Shown piece after piece: positions 1 to 8,626 of a DNA stretch of 64,000 nucleotides. The translations under genes were made by a program, and so were the position numbers. The first letter of the stretch is position 1. The number at the start of each line of letters is the position of its first letter. This stretch comes from an uncultured Clostridia bacterium (lineage in GTDB: Bacteria; Bacillota; Clostridia; Christensenellales; Borkfalkiaceae), in the NCBI GenBank assembly GCA_947630705.1, contig CANRIK010000005.1:1-64000 (forward strand), written 5' to 3'. The notes beneath the pieces were generated by a model. It searched no databases. It worked only from the letters and a program-made list of their open reading frames with translations, and was not told where the DNA came from.

Positions 1-12
1 AAAACATAGCCG

Positions 13-50
13 AACGGCGTAACTGAAACGGTTACGTCGTTTTTCTTTTT
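13..50 (+). terminator. Intrinsic terminator of a gene left of the window
   Basis: An 11-bp stem (AACGGCGTAAC at 13-23 with GTTACGTCGTT at 31-41, one G-U pair) is followed by a T-rich run to position 50. It would end a plus-strand transcript that starts outside the window. Confidence 0.75.
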
Positions 51-146
51 GTCCTATCCCTATGGAGCAAATAGGAATCTTTTAATTTTCATTCACATTT
101 CTCCTCATATGTAATTTTCTTTTGTTTAATGTGTTGCTTTTGCTTA

Positions 147-224
147 TTTGTACAAAACATCTTATAACATATTGTATGTACAAAATATGTACATTTTTTT
201 AAATTATAGTACATAATATGTACA
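147..224. promoter_or_regulatory. Cluster of palindromic operator-like sites before an XRE gene
   Basis: Three related palindromes share a GTAC core: TTTGTACAAA at 147-156, TGTACA-N5-TGTACA at 177-193 and GTACATA-A-TATGTAC at 209-223. They lie just upstream of the XRE gene at 256, so self-repression by that protein is the natural inference. No clean promoter could be assigned in this AT-rich stretch. Confidence 0.6.
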
Positions 225-255
225 ATGTCAATAAATAATCAATTAATTTTTCAAT

Positions 256-465
256 GTGAATATGATAAAGATAGGATCAAAACTAAAAGAATTGAGAAAA
301 GTCGAAGGTCTCACTCAATCACAGTTAGCGGATATCCTTAAAATAAGCCGCGTAAATTATACTAGGTATGAGACCGACGTATCCAGACCCGATTTTGAGA
401 CTTTGGTTGCGATAGCAGATTATTACGAAATTTCTCTGGACGAGCTTTTTAATCGGGGAATTTAA
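256..465 (+). CDS. Small XRE-family helix-turn-helix regulator
   Basis: The 69-residue product is a single HTH_3/Cro-C1 domain: residues 5-60 read as the usual five-helix fold (IGSKLKELRKVEGLTQSQLA, then ISRVNYTRYE as recognition helix, then FETLVAIADYYEISLDELF). No effector domain is present, so it should act as a dimeric DNA-binding repressor. The start is GTG at 256 or ATG at 262; neither has a clear ribosome-binding site. Palindromic GTAC sites upstream suggest autoregulation. Targets beyond itself are not visible because the partner gene, if any, lies left of the window. Confidence 0.85.
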   Translation: MNMIKIGSKLKELRKVEGLTQSQLADILKISRVNYTRYETDVSRPDFETLVAIADYYEISLDELFNRGI

Positions 466-497
466 ATTTTAATCGTAGAATTTAAAATAAAACGTAA

Positions 498-528
498 GAG
501 CCGCGCGGACAAAAGTCCGCGCGGCTTT
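498..528 (+). terminator. Intrinsic terminator of the XRE gene
   Basis: A perfect 11-bp GC-rich stem (GCCGCGCGGAC at 500-510 with GTCCGCGCGGC at 515-525) with an AAAA loop is followed by a short T run. Confidence 0.8.
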
Positions 529-673
529 GTATATACGATGGTTATTCTGTGCGAATTAAGCATAAAAGAATGGGTAGGAGTGCGCTTTTCGAAAATTCGG
601 CGGCCGCCCGAAATTACGTGCGTTTAATTTTTATAAAAGTGTTGCGAAATGATATACTTTTTCAGGTTAAATA

Positions 674-682
674 TGGTATAAT
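674..682 (+). promoter_or_regulatory. Extended -10 promoter of fhs
   Basis: TG at 674-675, one base, then TATAAT at 677-682 form an extended -10 element 30 nt before the fhs start codon. No good -35 box is present, which is typical for extended -10 promoters. Confidence 0.5.
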
Positions 683-711
683 AAATCAAAAGATTTATTT
701 AGGAGAAAATT

Positions 712-2373
712 ATGCTGTCGGATATCGAAATTGCTGAAAGCTGTAAAATGACGGACATTCGCGTTATCGCCGCAAAACTCGGGCTGAAAGAGGACGACCT
801 CGAACTGTACGGAAAGTACAAGGCAAAGATAAATTTGCCGAAAGTAAATCCCAAATCGAAACTTGTGCTCGTTACCGCAATCAACCCCACCGCAAGCGGA
901 GAAGGTAAGACTACCGTCTCGATAGGACTTGCCGACGGCATGTCCAAAATAGGCAAGAAAGTCTGCCTTGCCCTTCGCGAGCCCTCGCTGGGCCCCGTAT
1001 TCGGCATAAAAGGCGGCGCGGCCGGCGGCGGATATGCGCAGGTTGTGCCCATGGCGGATATAAACCTTCATTTCACAGGAGATTTGCACGCGATAACGGC
1101 CGCAAACAATTTGCTCTGCGCAATGATAGACAACCATATTTTCCGCGGAAACGCCCTTAAAATCAAACACGTCTATTTCAAGCGTTGCATGGATATGAAC
1201 GACAGGTCTCTGCGCAACATAACTCTGCACAATCAGGCCGGCAACATGAAAGGTTGCGTAAGCTATGAAAGGGAAGAGGGCTTCGAAATAACCGCGGCGT
1301 CGGAAGTCATGGCAATCCTCTGTCTCGCCACGGATCTCGCCGACCTCAAAAAGAGGATAGGCAATATAGTTGTCGGAATTTCCGAAGACGGAGAATACGT
1401 CCGCGCTCGCGACCTTAAAGCCGACGGAGCAATGACCACTCTTTTGAAAGACGCCATAAAACCCAACCTCGTTCAGACTCTCGAAGGCACTCCGGCAATC
1501 GTGCACGGCGGACCTTTCGCGAATATAGCCCACGGCTGCAACTCGATACGCGCCACTTACACGGCGATGACCCTTGCCGATTACACCGTTACGGAGGCCG
1601 GATTCGGCGCGGATCTCGGCGCAGAAAAATTTCTCGATACAAAGTGCCGCATTGCCGGCATAGAACCCGACTGCGTAGTAGTCGTCGCAACGGTAAAAGC
1701 TCTTAAACTTCACGGCGGAGCCGATAAAACGGAGCTCTCAACCGAAAATATCGCGGCGTTGAGAGCCGGACTTCCCAATCTTTTAAAGCACATAGAAAAC
1801 GTCGTGAACGTATATAAGAAGCCCGTAGTCGTGGCAATGAACAGATTTGCAACGGATACGCAGGCCGAGATAGACGAGGTGCTCTCCGCATGCGAGAAGG
1901 TTGGGGCGCAGGCCGTATTTACCGACGTGTTCCTGAAAGGCGGCGAGGGCGGCAAAGAGCTTGCCAAAGCCGTAGTCGCGGCGTGCGACAAACATTCCAA
2001 ATTGCATTTTTCCTATAATCTGTCCGATTCGATTGTAAAGAAATGCAACGATATTGTCAAAAATGTATACGGCGGCGAAGGCGCCGATTTCTCCGAACTC
2101 GCAATGGAGAAAATCAATGAAATAGAAAGCAAGGGAATAACCGGACTTCCCGTTATAATCGCCAAGACTCAATATTCTCTCTCCGACGACGCGAAAAAAC
2201 TTGCCCGTCCCGAAGGTTTCAGAATTTATGTCAGAGACGTCATCTACAAGGGCGGCGCGAACTTCATAGTGGCCGTTGCCGGAGAGATAATGCTCATGCC
2301 GGGACTTTCGAAAGTACCTTGCGCGGAGCATATCGATATCGACGAAAACGGAGTCATAAGCGGTCTCTCCTGA
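712..2373 (+). CDS. fhs: Formate-tetrahydrofolate ligase
   Basis: This cytosolic enzyme joins formate to tetrahydrofolate using ATP, giving 10-formyl-THF for purine synthesis and one-carbon metabolism. The 553-residue length matches the family (about 555). A P-loop-like nucleotide site is visible at residues 60-68 (TASGEGKTT), followed by the conserved GPVFGIKGGAAGGGYAQVVPM region. The start has AGGAG 8 nt upstream and an extended -10 before it. It is the first gene of a plus-strand run with glnS and the CvpA-like gene. In acetogens this enzyme belongs to the Wood-Ljungdahl pathway, but no other gene of that pathway is here, so a biosynthetic role is the safer reading. Confidence 0.97.
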   Translation: MLSDIEIAESCKMTDIRVIAAKLGLKEDDLELYGKYKAKINLPKVNPKSKLVLVTAINPTASGEGKTTVSIGLADGMSKIGKKVCLALREPSLGPVFGIKGGAAGGGYAQVVPMADINLHFTGDLHAITAANNLLCAMIDNHIFRGNALKIKHVYFKRCMDMNDRSLRNITLHNQAGNMKGCVSYEREEGFEITAASEVMAILCLATDLADLKKRIGNIVVGISEDGEYVRARDLKADGAMTTLLKDAIKPNLVQTLEGTPAIVHGGPFANIAHGCNSIRATYTAMTLADYTVTEAGFGADLGAEKFLDTKCRIAGIEPDCVVVVATVKALKLHGGADKTELSTENIAALRAGLPNLLKHIENVVNVYKKPVVVAMNRFATDTQAEIDEVLSACEKVGAQAVFTDVFLKGGEGGKELAKAVVAACDKHSKLHFSYNLSDSIVKKCNDIVKNVYGGEGADFSELAMEKINEIESKGITGLPVIIAKTQYSLSDDAKKLARPEGFRIYVRDVIYKGGANFIVAVAGEIMLMPGLSKVPCAEHIDIDENGVISGLS

Positions 2374-2465
2374 CCTATTGTGCATTAAAGCATTTTCCGA
2401 TACGCATCGGTTTGGCGCTCTTTTACGCGTCTATACTCTCATTAATTAGCAAAAGGTTTTTAATA

Positions 2466-4109
2466 ATGCAAATTCCCGAGGCAACTAACTTTATAGAACA
2501 GTTCATAAACGAGGAGCTCGAAGCCGGAAAATTCGAGTCGGTTGGCAATAAAATACTCGTACGTTTTCCCCCCGAACCCAACGGCTATCTGCATATCGGC
2601 CACGTAAAAGCCATGTGCATAAATTTCGGCGTTAAAGAGAGGTACGGCGGCGAGTTGAATCTTCGCATGGACGACACGAATCCGGCCAAGGAAGATTACG
2701 AGTACGTAAATTCCATAGTCGAAGCCGTAAAATGGCTGGGCTTTAAGTACGACCGCCTTGTTTTTGCCTCCGATTACTATGAAAAACTTTACGAAATTGC
2801 GGAAAAATATATAAAGGAAGGCAACGCGTACGTATGCGACCTTTCCGCGGAGGAAATCACCGCAACTCGCGGCACCTTGACGGAGGTCGGCACGCCCTCT
2901 CCCTATCGCAACAGGAGCGTGGAGGAAAATTTGGAGCTCTTCCGAAATATGCGCGCCGGGAAATATCCCGACGGAGCGCGTGTTTTGAGAGCAAAAATCG
3001 ACATGTCCTCGCCCAATCTCAATATGCGCGATCCGGTATTATACAGGATTGCTCACGTCGAACATTATCGTACGGGCAACAAGTGGTGCATATATCCCAT
3101 GTACGATTTTGCACACCCTCTGTCCGACGCCATAGAGGGGATAACTCATTCGCTATGTTCTCTCGAATTCGAAAATCATCGTCCGCTCTACGATTGGGTG
3201 ATAGAAAAGGCTGGTTTTCCCAAGCCCGTACCCAGACAGATTGAGTTTGCGCGCCTCAACATAACAAACACTCTAATGTCCAAGCGCTATCTCAAAAAGT
3301 TGGTTGACGAGGGATTTGTGCGCGGCTGGGACGACCCTCGCATGCCTACTATAATGGGACTGAAAAACCGCGGAGTTCCCCCCGAGGCTTTGAAAAAATT
3401 CTGCGCCGACGTCGGCGTGGCAAAGGCCTATTCGGTTGTAAACGCCGCACAGCTCGACAGTTGCATACGCGATAATCTGAACGAGAACGCCGAGAGAGCC
3501 ATGGCAGTGCTCAATCCCGTAAAGCTCACCATAACAAATTATTCCGGAGAGGAGGAAGTGGATTTCGAAAAGAATCCCGTCAAAAACGTGGGCTCGCGTA
3601 AAATCAGATTTACGGGCAGCGTATATATAGACGGAGATGATTTTTCGCTCGACCCTCCTCCCAAATACAAAAGACTGCAAAAGGGCGGCACCGTCCGCCT
3701 CAAAGCGGCGTATATCGTACGTTGCGACGACGTGATTTTGGACGATGAAGGGAAAGTTAAAGAACTTCTGTGCACATATTTCCCCGAAAGTCGTAGCGGC
3801 AGCCAACAGCCTTGCGAAATTAAGGCAAAGGGAGTAATTCAGTGGGTGGACGCAAAGTACGGCGTGGACTGCGAGTTCAGACAGTACGAACCTCTGTTAA
3901 AAGACGAGGAGTATCCCGATCAGGACTACGGCGAACGCCTTAATCTCAACAGCGAAAAGATATTGCACGGCAAAGCCGAGCCCCGTCTCTTCGAAAGCGA
4001 GGACGGAACGCCCTTCCAGCTCATGCGCACGGGCTACTATAAAAAAGCCGAAGACAACGGACTTGTGCTGTCCGAAATAGTTTCTCTGAAAGACAACTTC
4101 AACAAATAA
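2466..4109 (+). CDS. glnS: Glutaminyl-tRNA synthetase
   Basis: The product charges tRNA-Gln directly with glutamine. The class I signature PEPNGYLHIGH lies near residues 32-42, and the KMSKS-type loop appears as LMSKR, as in other GlnRS proteins. The C-terminal half is the two-barrel anticodon-binding region; total length 547 residues is normal for the family. The open frame extends to 2319, but the extra 49 residues have no family counterpart and overlap fhs, so the ATG at 2466 (AAAGG about 8 nt upstream) is chosen. Most Bacillota use GatCAB transamidation instead; direct GlnRS is a minority trait in this phylum. Confidence 0.95.
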   Translation: MQIPEATNFIEQFINEELEAGKFESVGNKILVRFPPEPNGYLHIGHVKAMCINFGVKERYGGELNLRMDDTNPAKEDYEYVNSIVEAVKWLGFKYDRLVFASDYYEKLYEIAEKYIKEGNAYVCDLSAEEITATRGTLTEVGTPSPYRNRSVEENLELFRNMRAGKYPDGARVLRAKIDMSSPNLNMRDPVLYRIAHVEHYRTGNKWCIYPMYDFAHPLSDAIEGITHSLCSLEFENHRPLYDWVIEKAGFPKPVPRQIEFARLNITNTLMSKRYLKKLVDEGFVRGWDDPRMPTIMGLKNRGVPPEALKKFCADVGVAKAYSVVNAAQLDSCIRDNLNENAERAMAVLNPVKLTITNYSGEEEVDFEKNPVKNVGSRKIRFTGSVYIDGDDFSLDPPPKYKRLQKGGTVRLKAAYIVRCDDVILDDEGKVKELLCTYFPESRSGSQQPCEIKAKGVIQWVDAKYGVDCEFRQYEPLLKDEEYPDQDYGERLNLNSEKILHGKAEPRLFESEDGTPFQLMRTGYYKKAEDNGLVLSEIVSLKDNFNK

Positions 4110-4122
4110 ACGGAGTATAATT

Positions 4123-5184
4123 TTGATATTCGAAATAATTATCGGTATTTTCATCGGCCTTTTTGCTGTAATAGGTCTGATTATCGGATTGATAAAAGGC
4201 TATATCAAAGTGCAGACTTGGGCGGGAGAATACCTTGTGTCATCGCTTTTGACCATAAGCCTGGGCGCAATATTCAACGCCGTCGGAGTTGACCCGATGG
4301 TAAGCGGAATTATAGTCATAATTGCCGCCGTGCTCTTTTTGCTCGGTTGTATGGGACTTTCCAAACTGATTCGAAACCTCATTTCCAATTCGTTTGCAAA
4401 GCGCGACGAAGAACTCCGCAAATACGGCGCAGTGGGAGTGATAAACCGTATATGGGGCGGAATAGTTCTCGCCATAAAAGGTTTGATTATCTCGCTGTTT
4501 ATAGTTGTTCCCATTCTTGTAGCGCTCGATTTGTCGCAGTTGTCGGCAAATATGCCTGCGATGGCGAGCGTATACGACAGCGCGCTGTGGTACATGATTA
4601 AGCCGATAGCTTTCGACTTTATAGTGCTGGGATTTTTGAATATAGCCATACGCCACGGTTTTTCGAACGGCATTTCCTCCGCGCTGTGGGGGATAATAGT
4701 ATTCGGCCTTATTGTCGGAGCCGGATTTATGTCGTTTAATCTCGTTTTCAATTCCGGACTTTTTGCGGGCGCGAGCGCGTCATTCGGGGAAGTCGTGGCC
4801 GGTTGGTTCGGAGGTTTCCAACTTCCGGAAGGTATCCCCACGGCGATAGCGCAGTGGATAATCGTGGCCGGTATATTCCTCTTGCTTACGATAATTATAC
4901 TTCTTGTATCGTTTTTCGTTTCGAGAGTGCTGGTATTTGCCCGTCTCGGCCCTGCATTCTATATCGTGGACGGCATACTCGGAGCCATAGTGCTGTTTAT
5001 TCTCGTGACGGCAGTAATGCTATTCATAGGCTTTTTGGTACAGCCTATTTACGACCTCGAATTCATGGCGCCGCTCACAAGCTACTTCGATATGAGTACG
5101 GTTGCAAGATATTTCTATCAGGATAACTTCCTGTCTCTTTGCGGAATGCCGACGCTTATTCCGTTGAGGGATTGGCTGACATGA
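4123..5184 (+). CDS. CvpA-family membrane protein, apparently duplicated
   Basis: A 353-residue, highly hydrophobic protein. Residues 1-165 match the CvpA pattern: four helices, the motif GLIIGLIKGYIKVQTW after helix 1, and VINRIWGGIVLAIKG before helix 4. Residues 165-353 repeat a similar four-helix layout, so it looks like two CvpA units in tandem, twice the usual length of about 165. The start is TTG with CGGAG 8 nt upstream. CvpA proteins have been linked to colicin V production and envelope stress, but the biochemical role is unclear. It follows glnS by 13 nt, suggesting cotranscription. Confidence 0.75.
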   Translation: MIFEIIIGIFIGLFAVIGLIIGLIKGYIKVQTWAGEYLVSSLLTISLGAIFNAVGVDPMVSGIIVIIAAVLFLLGCMGLSKLIRNLISNSFAKRDEELRKYGAVGVINRIWGGIVLAIKGLIISLFIVVPILVALDLSQLSANMPAMASVYDSALWYMIKPIAFDFIVLGFLNIAIRHGFSNGISSALWGIIVFGLIVGAGFMSFNLVFNSGLFAGASASFGEVVAGWFGGFQLPEGIPTAIAQWIIVAGIFLLLTIIILLVSFFVSRVLVFARLGPAFYIVDGILGAIVLFILVTAVMLFIGFLVQPIYDLEFMAPLTSYFDMSTVARYFYQDNFLSLCGMPTLIPLRDWLT

Positions 5185-5211
5185 TTTCTCATTTCTGAAA
5201 ACAAAACAATT

Positions 5212-5241
5212 AAAGCCGCCCGTCATGCGACGGGCGGCTTT
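5212..5241. terminator. Bidirectional hairpin between the CvpA-like and DUF1540 genes
   Basis: A perfect 13-bp stem (AAAGCCGCCCGTC at 5212-5224 with its complement at 5229-5241) ends in A/T runs on both sides, so it can terminate the plus-strand CvpA-like gene and the minus-strand DUF1540 gene. Confidence 0.75.
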
Positions 5242-5266
5242 AAAAATTGCAAAGTTTATTTCCGCT

Positions 5267-5422
5267 TTAAATTTTTTCGGAATAGCTCTGGCAACATGTG
5301 CAGGCTTCGGCGTTGCATGTGCAGCCGACCTTGATTTTGGGAAGAGTGCAGTTGCAGCTTTGATAGTTGTGTCTGCAAGAAGAAACGTCGCAGGCGATAT
5401 CGATATTTACGTTGCTTTCCAT
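5267..5422 (-). CDS. DUF1540 small cysteine-rich protein
   Basis: A 51-residue minus-strand frame begins with ATG at 5422, preceded by a strong GGAGGT at about 7 nt. The product has nine cysteines (residues 11, 16, 23, 25, 34, 36, 41, 43, 44) in the DUF1540 arrangement: an ACDVSSCRHN start and a KVGCTCN...CTCCQSYSEK end. Such proteins are widespread in Clostridia and are presumed to bind metal; their function is unknown. It is below usual gene-finder limits, but the ribosome-binding site and family pattern make it convincing. It converges on the CvpA-like gene through a shared hairpin. Confidence 0.88.
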   Translation of the reverse strand: MESNVNIDIACDVSSCRHNYQSCNCTLPKIKVGCTCNAEACTCCQSYSEKI

Positions 5423-5475
5423 AGAATACCTCCGTCAGTATTTTGTGCCGTCCTCCGTAAAATATTCAAAGCCCC

Positions 5476-5504
5476 TTGACAAAATCACGTGCATGACATA
5501 AAAT
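5476..5504 (+). promoter_or_regulatory. Promoter of rplI
   Basis: TTGACA at 5476-5481, a 17-nt spacer and TAAAAT at 5499-5504 lie just before the rplI ribosome-binding site (AAAGGAG). Confidence 0.75.
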
Positions 5505-5522
5505 AAACGAAAGGAGAATTTT

Positions 5523-5966
5523 ATGAAAGTTATACTCTTGCAAGACGTTAAAGGACAGGGCAAAAAGGGAGAAGTAGTGGACGTAAACGAAGGTTACGCA
5601 CGTAATTTTCTCATCAAAAAAGGTTTGGCGGAAATCGCCACGGCGTCCAAGCTCAACGATATCTCTATGAAGAAATCCGCCGCCGATTTCCATAGAGCGG
5701 AGGAAATCAAAGCCACGCGCGAACTCGCGAGCACAATCTCCGGTAAAACGTTTAAAGTCGCAATAAAGGCAGGGCAGAACGGCAAAGTTTTCGGTTCGGT
5801 CACTTCCGGCAATATCTCCGATGCGCTATCCGCCGCCGGATATAACGTGGACAAAAAGAAAATAATCTTAAATCAACCCATAAAAAATCTCGGCGTATAC
5901 GAAGTGGAACTCAAACTCATGGAGGGGATATCCGCCAAGATAAATATCGACGTCGTAGCCGGTTGA
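5523..5966 (+). CDS. rplI: 50S ribosomal protein L9
   Basis: L9 binds 23S rRNA with its N-terminal domain and reaches out from the 50S subunit by a long helix. The family signature is clear at residues 1-40 ([25 protein letters not shown] is split here: [16 protein letters not shown] then [18 protein letters not shown]). The 147-residue length is normal, with the central helix around residues 40-75 and the C-terminal domain after it. The gene stands alone with its own promoter and terminator; the usual partners rpsF, ssb and rpsR are absent here. Confidence 0.97.
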   Translation: MKVILLQDVKGQGKKGEVVDVNEGYARNFLIKKGLAEIATASKLNDISMKKSAADFHRAEEIKATRELASTISGKTFKVAIKAGQNGKVFGSVTSGNISDALSAAGYNVDKKKIILNQPIKNLGVYEVELKLMEGISAKINIDVVAG

Positions 5967-5980
5967 ACCTTTTCGGCTTT

Positions 5981-6015
5981 AAAAAGCGGAACGCCATACA
6001 GCGTTCCGCTTTTTT
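5981..6015 (+). terminator. Terminator of rplI
   Basis: The stem AAAAAGCGGAACGC (5981-5994) pairs with 6001-6014 and runs into a T tract. The A tract on the other side lets it also serve the converging minus-strand DUF2207 gene. Confidence 0.85.
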
Positions 6016-6047
6016 ATATGTATGTAAGTCTGTAATCTGATGTGTTT

Positions 6048-7964
6048 TTATCTGCCTCGGCTGCCTCCGCCTCCGAAGCCTCCGCCGGAATGACCGCCGA
6101 AACTTCCCCCGAAGCCTCCGAACCCATTCATTCCTCCGCCGTTCATGCCCGAAGCCGACGGCCTTGAAATCATTCCCGACGCAATGCTCGTCATAGAATG
6201 TCTTATCAGACTGTTGAGTATCATGAAGTCGAGAGCGATTTCAAATGACGAGGAGGTGGCCCATGCCGGCGGCGCAACCGTCAGATTCTTGAATTTTTCT
6301 TCCCAGATATCCGAAACGTTCAGAACCTGTGCGTAAGGCAATACGTGATAGTAGTACTGCGGATCGCTTTCAAGCAGAGCTTCGAGTCTGTCCTTTTCCG
6401 CATACAGTATAAAGTTTCTGAATCCAACTATCTGGTTGAGCTTTTCCGTGTATTCGCGAGTTCTGCTTATTATGCATACGGCAACGGAAACGTTCGTAAA
6501 ACATATGAGACATATCAGCAGTTTCGGAATTAACGGCATTACCGAAGAGGGGATAATAAATGTAAACGCCGCGGTGCAAGCCAATATTCCCAACGCCAAA
6601 AGTACGCCGAAAAGCACGTTTTTTCCGCCTCTGTTTTTCAGTTTGTTGTACATAATCGATTCGGTAAAGCCGTACAGCACCAGCGCCGGTATGAGCGCGA
6701 TAAATCCGAACAGATACGTCATTAAAGACATGTTCATGATTCCCAGCACAAACGGAGCTATTCCTATAAGCAATCCGCTCAAAAGTGCGAATATAATGGA
6801 GACTCCGATGCTCGAACTCATATACAGTCCCTTTGCTTTTTCGTTTGCGAGAGCGGTGGCCCTCTCAAAGGTAGGATAGAACACGTATTTCAGATCGTTC
6901 GTCCGCACGGCGTCGCCGTTTTTGAAAAGTCCCGAAAATACCGTATGTTCGTAGCTCTCCGCCGTTGCCGGCAGGTTCTTTATCCTTATGATTGTGGGAT
7001 TGTCTTTGTCGTCGAGATTGATTTTCAGATATCCCTTGTCCGCCCAGTAGAATATGAGCGCGGTAACGTCCTCGGAGTTTACCTTGTTGTCTATGAGCTT
7101 GCCCATAATCAACGGGTCCATGCCCTCCGGAGCCTCGAAATTCACAACGGGCGTAAGGTTTGTCCTGCTGAACAGGAACAGCTTTACGCATATGGTCAGA
7201 AGCAACAGCGCGGCGGCGGCGATTACGAACCAGTAAGGAGTGAAATCGAAATACATTCCTATTGCACCCTCTTCGAACGCAAGATCGAAAGTCACCGCTG
7301 TCATTGGTTTCAAATTGGAAGTTTCTGTGGTGATAACCGTTCTTCCGTTTTCGTTGACAGTTTCGCTGTAAATTTTGTCGCCCGTATCGTCCTCGCCGAG
7401 CGCGCCCACATACCTCACCGCCGAACCGCTTATATAGCCATCGGGCAGAACGAGTGTAATTTTTGCGTGGTTTATGTTGCAGGAGTTTCCGCTTCCTATG
7501 GGATTAAGGCTCAACTTTCCCTCGTTGATTGTCGTGTTTCCCAGACAGTAGAGGTAGCTCAACCTGTAAGTCTCGCTCTTGCCAAACTTTCCGAGGGAAT
7601 CGCCTATATCCACCGTCACAAAATCGGAGTCGTCTATTCTGACCTCGTATGGCACGTCCGTGTCTCCCGTAATCAGTTTTACTCCCTCGACGGAAATGTC
7701 CTTAACCTGCGCTCCGGCATTGGTCGGAATATCTCTCATAAATCCCGTACTGTTTCTTCCGAGGTAATTTACTTTGATTACTTCCGTAACCCGAATTTCG
7801 GAATTTGCGCTTATGTCGTAAACTATGTTGTAGTCGTCAAATTCGTAACGGTAATCGCCCCCGTAAGTATCGGCGGAAGCGGTCGTCCCCGAAAATGCGA
7901 AAACGCACAATAGCGCGGCAAGAATAACCGACGCAAAGAGGGGCAATGCTATTCTTTTTCTCAT
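6048..7964 (-). CDS. DUF2207 membrane protein with Gly-rich tail
   Basis: The product of about 638 residues starts with a signal peptide (RKRIALPLFASVILAALLC, likely cleaved after ASA), followed by an extracytoplasmic beta-rich DUF2207 domain (to about residue 230), one membrane helix, a cytosolic part, two to four more helices near the middle, and a C-terminal tail of Gly-Gly-Phe/Ser repeats ending in RGR. The start at 7964 (AGGG upstream) places the signal peptide at the N terminus; ATG 7985 or TTG 8006 are alternatives, the last overlapping lemA. DUF2207 and LemA genes are often adjacent and are thought to act together at the membrane; the role is unknown. Confidence 0.85.
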   Translation of the reverse strand: MRKRIALPLFASVILAALLCVFAFSGTTASADTYGGDYRYEFDDYNIVYDISANSEIRVTEVIKVNYLGRNSTGFMRDIPTNAGAQVKDISVEGVKLITGDTDVPYEVRIDDSDFVTVDIGDSLGKFGKSETYRLSYLYCLGNTTINEGKLSLNPIGSGNSCNINHAKITLVLPDGYISGSAVRYVGALGEDDTGDKIYSETVNENGRTVITTETSNLKPMTAVTFDLAFEEGAIGMYFDFTPYWFVIAAAALLLLTICVKLFLFSRTNLTPVVNFEAPEGMDPLIMGKLIDNKVNSEDVTALIFYWADKGYLKINLDDKDNPTIIRIKNLPATAESYEHTVFSGLFKNGDAVRTNDLKYVFYPTFERATALANEKAKGLYMSSSIGVSIIFALLSGLLIGIAPFVLGIMNMSLMTYLFGFIALIPALVLYGFTESIMYNKLKNRGGKNVLFGVLLALGILACTAAFTFIIPSSVMPLIPKLLICLICFTNVSVAVCIISRTREYTEKLNQIVGFRNFILYAEKDRLEALLESDPQYYYHVLPYAQVLNVSDIWEEKFKNLTVAPPAWATSSSFEIALDFMILNSLIRHSMTSIASGMISRPSASGMNGGGMNGFGGFGGSFGGHSGGGFGGGGSRGR

Positions 7965-8002
7965 ATTTTTTCCCTGTGAAGGCATGTTTTGCCTTCGTAT
8001 TA

Positions 8003-8593
8003 TCAAAACTGAACTTTAACGTTCTGTCTTTCGGCAGCGTCGTCAACCTCGAAATAAGGCTGTTTTTCAAGTTTCATCATCTTTGCAATAATGTTGGACG
8101 GAATGGATTCTCTCTTCGTATTGAATGCCTTGACGACCGCATTGTAGTACTTGCGCGAATTGGCAATTTCGTTCTCGACTCCGCGCAAATCATTCTGCAA
8201 ATTCAGAAAGTTTTGGTTTGCTTTCAATTCGGGATATCTCTCCATTACGAGATTGAAAGAGCGCAGAGCCTGCGAAAGTTGTGCGTTTGCCTGAATCTTT
8301 TCGGCCGCGGTAGTTGCCGCCTGCGCGTTTGAACGCGCCTCGGTAACGCTTTGAAGCACTTGGCTTTCATGCTTTGCATAGCCCTTGACCGTTTCTACAA
8401 GGTTGGGGATGAGGTCGTATCTCTTTTTGAGATGCACGTCCATAGTTGAAAATGCCTCTTCAACGGACGAACGCATCGATACGAACTTGTTGTGAGTGGA
8501 AAATCCCCATATGAGAGCGATGATAATCAGCAGTCCCAAAACACTGCCGACCACAATTCCGGCAATGGCGCCCGTACTTAAAAGTAAATTCAT
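8003..8593 (-). CDS. lemA: LemA family protein
   Basis: A 196-residue protein with an N-terminal membrane helix (residues 7-29) and a long helical domain bearing the LemA pattern MRSSVEEAFSTMDVHLKKRY, LIPNLVETVKGYAKHE and VTEARSNA. LemA proteins are membrane-anchored helical bundles of unknown function. AAGGAG stands 7 nt before the ATG. It is followed almost directly by the DUF2207 gene, so the pair is probably one transcript led by the Nudix gene upstream. Confidence 0.93.
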   Translation of the reverse strand: MNLLLSTGAIAGIVVGSVLGLLIIIALIWGFSTHNKFVSMRSSVEEAFSTMDVHLKKRYDLIPNLVETVKGYAKHESQVLQSVTEARSNAQAATTAAEKIQANAQLSQALRSFNLVMERYPELKANQNFLNLQNDLRGVENEIANSRKYYNAVVKAFNTKRESIPSNIIAKMMKLEKQPYFEVDDAAERQNVKVQF

Positions 8594-8626
8594 AATTTTC
8601 TCCTTACATTAAAGTTTCTTTTTATT

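Noticed and set aside
667-1713. Long minus-strand frame of 348 codons opposite fhs
   Set aside because: It is the reverse shadow of fhs, with Cys/Tyr/Phe-rich composition and no family pattern; the same applies to 6945-7913, 18647-19549, 13624-14247 and 15900-16547 opposite other genes.
2319-2465. Extended N terminus of GlnRS
   Set aside because: The extra 49 codons overlap fhs and bear no similarity to GlnRS; the ATG at 2466 matches the family start.
5225-5479. Plus-strand 84-codon frame starting in the CvpA terminator
   Set aside because: It is the complement of the DUF1540 gene, starts inside a hairpin and has no ribosome-binding site.
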